From Caryophanales bacterium UBA6448 (GTDB taxonomy: Bacteria; Bacillota_I; Bacilli_A; RF39; UBA660): a stretch of DNA of 6,704 bases. The position numbers and the translations under genes were made by a program. Shown here piece after piece: positions 1-5,142 of this stretch (its first letter is position 1; the number at the start of each line of letters is the position of its first letter). Below the pieces are notes generated by a model. The model saw nothing but the letters and a program-made list of their open reading frames with translations, was not told where the DNA came from and did not search any database. Where the stretch lies: positions 23,298 through 30,001 of the forward strand of contig DJOC01000055.1 of assembly GCA_002439555.1 (NCBI GenBank). The letters run 5' to 3'.

Positions 1-558
1 ATTAATAAACTTGTAAAAGCAGAAAGAAATATTAAAATTGATAAAGAAATTAAATCATATGATTATTTAACAAAAGAAAAACAGCTAATTTTTTCTAGTA
101 TGGAAAACATACCTGGTTTTTATGGCTTTTCAAAAGTATTTGATAAAGAAAAAATGCAAAAAGGCATAGTGGATTCAAATATATTTTATAATTATGCTGT
201 AAAATTAATATTTTCAGATATTATTTTTCCACTTCTTAAAAACTATACTGATGAGCAAATTGAAATTAAATTACTATGTGATAATCGTAATGTAAGAGTG
301 GGAGATCTAAAAAATTTAGAGAATTATTTGAATACTGAATTTTGCTTAAATAACTCTGTTTTTAGTGTCAGCTATTATGACTCTAAAACTAACTTTGGTA
401 TTCAACTTGCTGATTTGATAGTTAATACTTTTTATAACTATTATGCGAACTTTAAAAGAGTTTCCACAGTTATTAAAGGACTTAACAAGAGTAAATATAG
501 AGTAAGTTTATTTCCTGGAAGAAAAGTATTTGGTAGAATTAAGAAAATTGATGATTGA
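1..558 (+). CDS. DUF3800 family protein, 3' part (5' end outside window)
   Basis: The frame is open from base 1 with no stop, giving 185 residues before TGA at 556-558. The ATG at 100 has no good ribosome binding site and sits inside continuous coding sequence, so the true start is probably upstream of the window. The diagnostic C-terminal block of DUF3800 is visible at about 379-426: Asp-Ser-Lys, then GIQLADLIVN. An earlier strand ends in an acidic residue (LLCDNR, about 274-291), also typical of the family. The N-terminal Asp-Glu-Ser region expected for these proteins is missing because of the window edge. The biochemical role of DUF3800 is not established; members occur in mobile and defence-rich regions. 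Its immediate 3' neighbour is a structured RNA, a pairing known for this family. Family assignment is fairly sure; function is unknown. Confidence 0.8.
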   Translation: MNKLVKAERNIKIDKEIKSYDYLTKEKQLIFSSMENIPGFYGFSKVFDKEKMQKGIVDSNIFYNYAVKLIFSDIIFPLLKNYTDEQIEIKLLCDNRNVRVGDLKNLENYLNTEFCLNNSVFSVSYYDSKTNFGIQLADLIVNTFYNYYANFKRVSTVIKGLNKSKYRVSLFPGRKVFGRIKKIDD

Positions 559-582
559 CATAAAAAATAATATTGTGATAAT
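555..582 (+). promoter_or_regulatory. Near-consensus housekeeping promoter driving the small RNA
   Basis: A perfect -35 hexamer TTGACA (555-560) is followed after 16 nt by GATAAT (577-582). The latter is preceded by TG at 574-575, giving an extended -10. Transcription would begin near 589-591. The -35 box contains the TGA stop codon of the upstream DUF3800 gene, so the promoter is embedded in the end of that gene. It is the best sigma-A-type promoter in the window and would drive the structured RNA and, by read-through, the glycosylase-like gene. Confidence 0.8.
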
Positions 583-590
583 ATATCTTT

Positions 591-656
591 AAGACCTAGG
601 GCCCGCAGCTCAATGCTAAGCGTATAGTAAGTACGTTGCACCTTAGGCATTTTTTT
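591..656 (+). ncRNA. Structured small RNA downstream of the DUF3800 gene (candidate DUF3800-associated RNA)
   Basis: This stretch is clearly richer in G and C than its surroundings and has no plausible ORF of its own. It folds into two coaxial helices. P1 pairs 595-601 (CCTAGGG) with 641-647 (CCTTAGG), 7 bp including one G-U. P2 pairs 614-616 with 638-640 and 619-624 with 632-637, 9 bp with a 2-nt bulge at 617-618 and a 7-nt loop TAGTAAG (625-631). The 3' strands of P1 and P2 abut at 640/641. All 12 unpaired internal nucleotides lie on the 5' side (602-613, CCCGCAGCTCAA). A T7 run at 650-656 ends it. A strong promoter lies just upstream. RNA motifs lying next to DUF3800 genes have been described, and this fits that context, but I cannot assign a specific Rfam family from sequence alone. 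The alternative is a cis-acting leader of the next gene. Confidence 0.65.
595..656 (+). terminator. Intrinsic terminator formed by the small RNA's own stem and T7 run
   Basis: The 3' strand of the closing stem (641-647) is followed by CA and seven T residues (650-656). A competing hairpin also fits: 614-620 (TGCTAAG) with 642-649 (CTTAGGCA), 7 bp with one bulged G, directly abutting the T run. Either fold could stop transcription. The ribosome binding site of the next gene starts 3 nt after the T run, so termination efficiency here would set expression of that gene from this promoter. Confidence 0.6.
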
Positions 657-670
657 ATAGAGGCAATAAA

Positions 671-1258
671 ATGAGTGATAATTTTTTGGATTTTGTTAAT
701 AATTTAAAGAAATGTGATGTTTGTAAAGAAAAATTTGGATTTAAACCAAACCCAGTTTTCTGGGGAAACGAAAATTCAAAAATAATGCAAATAAGTCAAG
801 CACCGTCCGCAAGTGTTAATAATTCACTTAAACCTTTTACTGATCAAAGCGGCAACAGGTTAAAATATAAATGGTATGAAATTACTGATGACATATTTTA
901 TAATCCCGATAATTTTTATATTACATCACTTGCCCATTGTTACCCAGGTAAAAATGCAAATGGTAATGATAAAAATCCTCCCAAAATATGTTATGAAAAG
1001 TGGGTAAAAAAGGAAATTCAATATGTTAATAATAAATTATATATAATTATTGGAGCAAAAGCCGCTAAAACATTTTTTCGTAATGAAAATTTTGATGATT
1101 TAGTATTTAAAAATAATACATTGAATAATAAAATGGCGATTGTTTTACCGCATCCATCTCCATTAAATATTTATTGGTTTAAAACTCATCCAGAGTTTAT
1201 GGAAAAAAGAATTGTTGAAATAAGAAAAATAATTTATGAAGTTTTGAGTTTAAAATAA
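671..1258 (+). CDS. Uracil-DNA glycosylase superfamily protein, four-cysteine (Fe-S type) variant
   Basis: This 195-residue protein has the outline of a family 4/5-like uracil-DNA glycosylase, a base-excision repair enzyme that removes uracil from DNA. An N-terminal C15-x2-C18 pair and later C90 and C107 match the four-cysteine 4Fe-4S arrangement of that group. QAPS at 43-46 sits where the first active-site motif (GExPG-like) is expected. PFTDQSG (55-61) matches the PF-x-x-x-x-G segment, FYITSLAHCYPG (82-93) the core strand with a Cys ligand, and HPSP (161-164) the C-terminal DNA-binding/catalytic motif. The GE-PG motif is degenerate (SQAPS), so substrate range or activity may differ. The start is supported by AGAGG at 659-663, 7 nt upstream. 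It follows the structured RNA and precedes cwlD by 22 nt, probably in one transcript. The superfamily call is good; the exact family and activity are unsure. Confidence 0.75.
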   Translation: MSDNFLDFVNNLKKCDVCKEKFGFKPNPVFWGNENSKIMQISQAPSASVNNSLKPFTDQSGNRLKYKWYEITDDIFYNPDNFYITSLAHCYPGKNANGNDKNPPKICYEKWVKKEIQYVNNKLYIIIGAKAAKTFFRNENFDDLVFKNNTLNNKMAIVLPHPSPLNIYWFKTHPEFMEKRIVEIRKIIYEVLSLK

Positions 1259-1280
1259 TGAATAAAACATATAATTTGAT

Positions 1281-1931
1281 ATGAAAAAATATATTCATTA
1301 CTCATTAATACTCTTTATAATATCTATTTTTCTTTTATCATCGGTTTTTGGTAAAGATAACCTTTTTTTAGTGGGAAGAGTTATTGTAATTGATCCTGGT
1401 CACGGATTTTTGGATCCTGGTACTTCCTATGAAAATATACTAGAAAAAGATATTAATTTAAATATAAGTCTTTATTTAAAAGAAAAATTAGAAAGTTATG
1501 GAGCCACAGTCTATATGACAAGAGATGGTGATTATGATTTATCAACTCCGAATGCAATATATCGAAAAAAAAGTGATTTTGATAATCGAATAAACTTAAT
1601 AAATAATTCTAAAGCAGATATTTATTTAAGTATTCATTTAAATTATTTAAGTGACTTTAAATATTATGGACCACAGGTGTTTTATAATGGTAAAAATATT
1701 TATTTTGCAAATATAATGCAAGATGTTTTAAATAAAGGTTTAAATAGTAATCGTAAGATTAAAACTATTCCAAAGGGTACATATATGTACTCTAAATTAA
1801 AAGTAAATGGTTTATTAATTGAATGTGGATTTTTATCAAATTATGAAGAAAGACAAAAACTTGTCACAAATGAATATCAAAAAAAGATAGCAGATTTGAT
1901 ATCAAAAGGAGTAATTAAGTATTTTTCCTAA
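1281..1931 (+). CDS. cwlD: N-acetylmuramoyl-L-alanine amidase, CwlD type (spore cortex)
   Basis: This 216-residue protein is one Amidase_3 domain behind an N-terminal hydrophobic segment (about 5-24), which acts as signal peptide or membrane anchor. Zinc ligands and catalytic residues are all visible: H41 in IDPGHG, E55 in ILEKDINL, H119 in LSIHLN and E181 in LLIECGFLSN. RKKSDFDNRINLIN (95-108) and the short single-domain length match CwlD rather than the longer vegetative amidases. In spore formers CwlD removes the peptide from muramic acid, the first step to muramic-delta-lactam in cortex peptidoglycan, so that germination lytic enzymes recognise cortex. No clear Shine-Dalgarno precedes the ATG. 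A TATAAT sits at 1270-1275, so a leaderless or very short-leader transcript is possible, as is coupling to the upstream gene. Family is secure; the cwlD symbol is likely. Confidence 0.85.
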   Translation: MKKYIHYSLILFIISIFLLSSVFGKDNLFLVGRVIVIDPGHGFLDPGTSYENILEKDINLNISLYLKEKLESYGATVYMTRDGDYDLSTPNAIYRKKSDFDNRINLINNSKADIYLSIHLNYLSDFKYYGPQVFYNGKNIYFANIMQDVLNKGLNSNRKIKTIPKGTYMYSKLKVNGLLIECGFLSNYEERQKLVTNEYQKKIADLISKGVIKYFS

Positions 1932-1950
1932 TTTATTTTTGTAAAATAGG

Positions 1951-1978
1951 TGGTAAAAATGCTATTATGTGATATAAT
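1951..1978 (+). promoter_or_regulatory. Extended -10 promoter of the abi-htrA unit
   Basis: TGATATAAT at 1970-1978 is a perfect extended -10 (TG, one base, TATAAT). The -35 region is weak (TGGTAA at 1951-1956, 16-nt spacer), as is common for extended -10 promoters. The predicted start is near 1985, leaving a leader of about 20 nt before the GTG start. It gives the Abi_2 and HtrA genes expression independent of cwlD. Confidence 0.6.
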
Positions 1979-1980
1979 TA

Positions 1981-1990
1981 ACTATATAGT
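1981..1990 (+). repeat. Small perfect palindrome at the predicted transcription start of abi
   Basis: ACTATATAGT is a perfect 10-bp inverted repeat directly after the -10 box. After one mismatch on each side it continues for two more pairs (TT at 1978-1979, AA at 1992-1993). Its position would suit an operator, but an AT-only core in AT-rich DNA arises easily by chance. Confidence 0.25.
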
Positions 1991-2000
1991 AAAAAGGTGA
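1991..2000 (+). promoter_or_regulatory. Ribosome binding site that sets the GTG start of abi
   Basis: AAAAAGGTGA matches the anti-Shine-Dalgarno well and lies 4 nt before GTG at 2005-2007. The first in-frame ATG downstream is at codon 68, inside conserved Abi_2 sequence, so the GTG start is well supported. Confidence 0.75.
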
Positions 2001-2004
2001 TATA

Positions 2005-2934
2005 GTGGAGAAAACATTTAAAACATTAGATGAACAGATAAATATTTTAATTGATAAAGGCCTTACGATAAATGATATTGAAAAGGCTAAATCAATACTT
2101 TTAAGGGAAAATTATTTCTTTGTAACAGGGTATAGATTTTTATTTGTTAAGTCATATTCTGATCGTATATTTAATAAAGGTACTACCTTTGATGAACTAT
2201 ATGCAATGTTTATTTTTGATAGACAGTTAAGAAATATTTTATTTAAAAATATTTTAGTTTTTGAAAATAACCTAAAAAGTATAATGGCTTATGTTATGAG
2301 TAAAAATCACGGCTATAAAGAGAAAAATTATTTGAATAAAAATAACTTTGTTCACGATAATACTAAAACTAGACAAATTAACGATTTAATTCATAAAATG
2401 AAAAGACAAATTAGCATAAATGGTAAACAACATTCCGCAACAAGCCATTTTATTGATAATTATGGTTATATACCGCTTTGGGTTGTTGTAAAGGTATTAT
2501 CATTTGGAATAGTTGGTGAACTTTATACAGTACTTCAAAATGAAGATAAACGGGAAATTGCGGATATATTTAATATAGACATTGATAGTTTCCAAAGTTA
2601 TTTACCAATACTTGCTAATTATCGAAATCTATGTGCACACGAAGATATTTGCTATAATAATAAAACACAGATTGTTATAAATAATACTATATACCATAAA
2701 CTTTTAAACATTCCTAAAATGGATGGGGAATACATTTATGGTAAAAATGATTTATTTGCTCTAATTATTATTTTAAAAAGAATTTTAAATACAGATGACT
2801 TTAATTTATTTATAAAAGAAATAGATTATGAACTAGATATTTTATCAGGAAAACTTCATTCAATAGATATTGATAAAGTATTGGATGCAATGGGTTTTCC
2901 AGTAAATTATAAAGAGATTGAGAGGATGGATTAA
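2005..2934 (+). CDS. Abi_2 (AbiD/AbiF) family abortive-infection protein with HEPN motif
   Basis: This 309-residue protein carries the Abi_2 landmarks in order: LRENYFFVTGYRF near 33-45, FIFDRQLRNILF (69-80), VFENNLKS (85-92), KNYLNKNNF (107-115), FIDNYGYIPLWVVVKVLSFG (149-168), and the HEPN-type R-x4-H motif RNLCAH with R207 and H212. Length is normal for the family. HEPN proteins with this motif are usually metal-independent RNases. AbiD/AbiF proteins cause phage-triggered growth arrest, and AbiF relatives have been reported to pair with a small RNA that restrains them. No GC-rich structured RNA is seen directly upstream here. Translation starts at GTG behind a strong ribosome binding site, and HtrA follows after 2 nt, so the two are co-transcribed. 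Family is secure; the trigger, and any RNA partner, are not visible. Confidence 0.88.
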   Translation: MEKTFKTLDEQINILIDKGLTINDIEKAKSILLRENYFFVTGYRFLFVKSYSDRIFNKGTTFDELYAMFIFDRQLRNILFKNILVFENNLKSIMAYVMSKNHGYKEKNYLNKNNFVHDNTKTRQINDLIHKMKRQISINGKQHSATSHFIDNYGYIPLWVVVKVLSFGIVGELYTVLQNEDKREIADIFNIDIDSFQSYLPILANYRNLCAHEDICYNNKTQIVINNTIYHKLLNIPKMDGEYIYGKNDLFALIIILKRILNTDDFNLFIKEIDYELDILSGKLHSIDIDKVLDAMGFPVNYKEIERMD

Positions 2935-2936
2935 TT

Positions 2937-4034
2937 ATGATAAGAAAAGAAAAAGATAATAAAATAATATATATAATAGTATTTTTTCTAGGATGTTTAC
3001 TTATGTATGGAGTTATTTATAAATACCCAGCTATACTTCATACAAATTTAACTAAAGTAGAAAAGAATGTAACTATAACCGATAATGGAATAGCGGAAGC
3101 TGTTGAAAAAGTCTATGATGCAGTTGTAGTTGTGGCAACCTATGCTGATGAAAAAATGATTTCAAGTGGAACTGGATTTGTTTATAAAGTAAATAATAAT
3201 GATGCCTATATTTTGACTAATAATCATGTTATTGAAGGTGGAAATGCTGTTAATGTTACATTTACTGATGGAAAAGTTATTAGTACAGAGATAATTGGTG
3301 CTGATGCTTTATCTGATATTGCCGTTTTAAAAGTGAAGAAATCTGATATTATATCAGTTGCTGAAATTGGTAAAAGTGAAGATTTGAGAGTTGGAGATAC
3401 ATCATTTGCTGTAGGTGCTCCACTTGATAGTGTTTATTCTTGGACTGTTACAAGGGGTATTATATCTGGAAAAGATAGAATGGTTGAAGTACAACTAAAT
3501 AATAATGGTGATTACGTTATGAAAGTATTACAAACCGATGCAGCGATTAATTCTGGTAATAGCGGTGGACCACTTTGTAATGCAAACGGAGAAGTTGTTG
3601 GAATTACCTCATTAAAACTAGTCGCAGAATCTGTTGAAGGCATGGGATTTGCTATTCCAATTGAGGTAGCATTAAGTTATGCAGAAAAACTTGAAAATAA
3701 AGAGAAGATAACTCAACCTTATTTAGGTGTATCAATGGTTAATGTTGCAGATGCTTATTATTACCCTGAATATTCATCCCTTTTAAATGAATATAAAATC
3801 ACAAAGGGTGTAATTGTTGTATCTACGGAAAAAGGTTCTCCAGCGGCTAAAGCAGGTCTTGAAAGTGATGATATTATAGTTAAAATTAATGATGACGAAG
3901 TAACAAGTGTTGCATATTTAAGATATTACTTGTATAATTATGGTGTAGGTGATAAAGTAGAAGTCACTTATATTAGAAAAGGTAAAACTCTTAAAACCAC
4001 TGTTACATTAGGATCTAATTCAAAAACATATTAG
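2937..4034 (+). CDS. Membrane-anchored HtrA/DegP-like serine protease with PDZ domain
   Basis: This 365-residue protein has one N-terminal transmembrane segment (about 10-29), then a trypsin-like domain and one C-terminal PDZ domain (about 262-358), the usual plan of Gram-positive HtrA proteases. The catalytic triad is intact: H97 in TNNHVIEGG, D127 in DIAVLKV and S209 in GNSGGP. PYLGV (261-265) opens the PDZ region and GSPAAKAGL (300-308) is its typical ligand-groove helix. It would degrade misfolded proteins at the outer face of the membrane. ATG 2937 is preceded by AGAGGA (2921-2926), which lies within the end of the Abi_2 gene. It is expressed with that gene from the promoter near 1951-1978 and ends in a hairpin overlapping its stop codon. 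I do not choose between htrA, htrB and yyxA. Confidence 0.9.
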   Translation: MIRKEKDNKIIYIIVFFLGCLLMYGVIYKYPAILHTNLTKVEKNVTITDNGIAEAVEKVYDAVVVVATYADEKMISSGTGFVYKVNNNDAYILTNNHVIEGGNAVNVTFTDGKVISTEIIGADALSDIAVLKVKKSDIISVAEIGKSEDLRVGDTSFAVGAPLDSVYSWTVTRGIISGKDRMVEVQLNNNGDYVMKVLQTDAAINSGNSGGPLCNANGEVVGITSLKLVAESVEGMGFAIPIEVALSYAEKLENKEKITQPYLGVSMVNVADAYYYPEYSSLLNEYKITKGVIVVSTEKGSPAAKAGLESDDIIVKINDDEVTSVAYLRYYLYNYGVGDKVEVTYIRKGKTLKTTVTLGSNSKTY

Positions 4035-4058
4035 AAACTAGTAATAGTTTCTTTTCTT
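4033..4058 (+). terminator. Short hairpin with T-rich tail after htrA
   Basis: AGAAACTA (4033-4040) and TAGTTTCT (4045-4052) form 8 perfect pairs around a GTAA loop, followed by TTCTT. The stem is AT-rich and the T tract is interrupted, so termination is probably partial. Only 6 nt separate it from the next ribosome binding site (GGAGGA, 4065-4070). Genes downstream therefore need read-through or a promoter inside htrA. Confidence 0.55.
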
Positions 4059-4073
4059 ATTTATGGAGGAAAA

Positions 4074-4703
4074 ATGAAAGATATTAAAATAAAAAGAATA
4101 AGCGCTTATATAATTGATATATTTATTGTATTAATTCTTGTTACATTATTAAGTCAAATAAATGTATTAAATCCTTATAAAAAGCAATATGATAAAGCAT
4201 ACGAAAAATATACCGAATTTTATAAAGAAAATTTTTCAGAAAACACAACTATAGATTATGATATTTTAAAATCATCGGAATATTTAGATATGATGCACGA
4301 TTTATCATTTTATTCAATGAGTTATACTATAATTGAAATTGTAGTTATAATTTTATATTTTACTTTGTTTCCTTTACTATTTGATGGACAAACAATTGGT
4401 AAAAAAATATGTAAGATTAAACTTTCTAGTGATAAAGGAAAGCTTACTTTTGGGTCCCTTCTTATAAGAGCATTATTTTATCCAATATTTACAAATATAA
4501 TTTTATATGTGACATTATCAAACTTTTTGACATTGTTATGTGTAATATTATTTAAGGGTAAGGTATATTTTTATAGTAATTTAATTATTTCTATTATTGC
4601 AACAATTTATTCATACATTGATATATTATTTATGATTAATAAAGATGCAGCAATTCACGATAAATTATCACATACTAAAGTTGAGTTTATAAAAGGAGTA
4701 TAA
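4074..4703 (+). CDS. RDD family membrane protein
   Basis: This 209-residue integral membrane protein has hydrophobic segments near 10-29, 84-103, 138-160 and 166-187. The RDD signature is present: R8 and D15 at the start of the first segment (RISAYIIDIF), GQTIGKKICKIKL (105-117) after the second, and D191 with HDKLSHTKV (195-203) near the end. RDD proteins are small multi-pass proteins; some have been linked to ion or solute transport, but most have no known function. A hydrophilic, charged stretch of about 45 residues (34-80) between the first two segments is longer than in minimal members. It is started by GGAGGA at 4065-4070. The PH-domain gene follows after 1 nt, implying co-translation and possibly a shared membrane complex. 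Confidence 0.85.
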   Translation: MKDIKIKRISAYIIDIFIVLILVTLLSQINVLNPYKKQYDKAYEKYTEFYKENFSENTTIDYDILKSSEYLDMMHDLSFYSMSYTIIEIVVIILYFTLFPLLFDGQTIGKKICKIKLSSDKGKLTFGSLLIRALFYPIFTNIILYVTLSNFLTLLCVILFKGKVYFYSNLIISIIATIYSYIDILFMINKDAAIHDKLSHTKVEFIKGV

Positions 4704-4704
4704 A

Positions 4705-5142
4705 ATGAATAGTGTTTATGAAAAAGTATTAGAATTTAAAAATAAGTTTCCTGGTACAGTTGCATGGAGATTAAAAAAGCATTGTGACGTTATTGAGGGT
4801 TATATTAACCCTGATGAATATGTTTTATATGCTTTTTGTGGCCAAAAAAATGAAAAATGGTATGACTTATTCACTACCTGTGTAATTGTTTTAACTAACA
4901 AAAGACTTTTAATAGGTCAAAAAAGAGTTGTTTTTGGAAGTATTTATACACAAATAACACCAGATCTATATAATGATATGCGTATATATAAAGGCTTACT
5001 TTTTGGAAAAATCACAATTGATACTGTAAAAGAGGTTGTAACAATATCAAATTTATCTAAAAGTTCTTTAGATGATATTGAAACTAATATATCTCAGTTT
5101 ATGATGAAAGAAAAATTAAAATATAAAGATAGAACTGTATGA
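4705..5142 (+). CDS. Bacterial PH-domain protein (bPH type)
   Basis: This 145-residue soluble protein resembles single-domain bacterial PH proteins. It has an N-terminal helical stretch (about 1-32), then INPDEYVLYAFCGQ (34-47), the strand VIVLTNKRLLIGQK (60-73), a short hairpin and FGKITIDTVKEVVTISNL (100-117), and ends in an amphipathic helix (118-138). LTNKRLL is the most typical element. Such proteins usually bind membranes or partner proteins rather than catalyse a reaction. It begins 1 nt after the RDD stop behind AAAAGGAG (4691-4698), and its TGA stop overlaps the next ATG. Family is likely; the ligand is unknown. Confidence 0.7.
   Translation: MNSVYEKVLEFKNKFPGTVAWRLKKHCDVIEGYINPDEYVLYAFCGQKNEKWYDLFTTCVIVLTNKRLLIGQKRVVFGSIYTQITPDLYNDMRIYKGLLFGKITIDTVKEVVTISNLSKSSLDDIETNISQFMMKEKLKYKDRTV

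Noticed and set aside
100..558. DUF3800 gene starting at ATG 100 as a complete short protein
   Set aside because: The frame is open and protein-like back to base 1 and there is no ribosome binding site before 100, so the gene is cut by the window edge.
600..625. tRNA or tRNA remnant, because GGGCCCGCAGCTCAA resembles a tRNA 5' half
   Set aside because: There is no anticodon stem, T-arm or complementary acceptor end; the similarity stops after the D-arm-like stretch.
441..650. Minus-strand open frame of 69 codons
   Set aside because: It lies opposite the DUF3800 3' end and the structured RNA, resembles no family and has no matching upstream signals; it is a shadow frame.
591..656. Signal recognition particle RNA or 6S RNA
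   Set aside because: The conserved SRP tetraloop region (GGAAGGAAGCAG-like) is absent, and the length and fold do not fit 6S RNA.
1927..1950. Terminator after cwlD (CCTA...TAGG hairpin)
   Set aside because: The stem is short, bulged and AT-rich, and is not followed by a T run.
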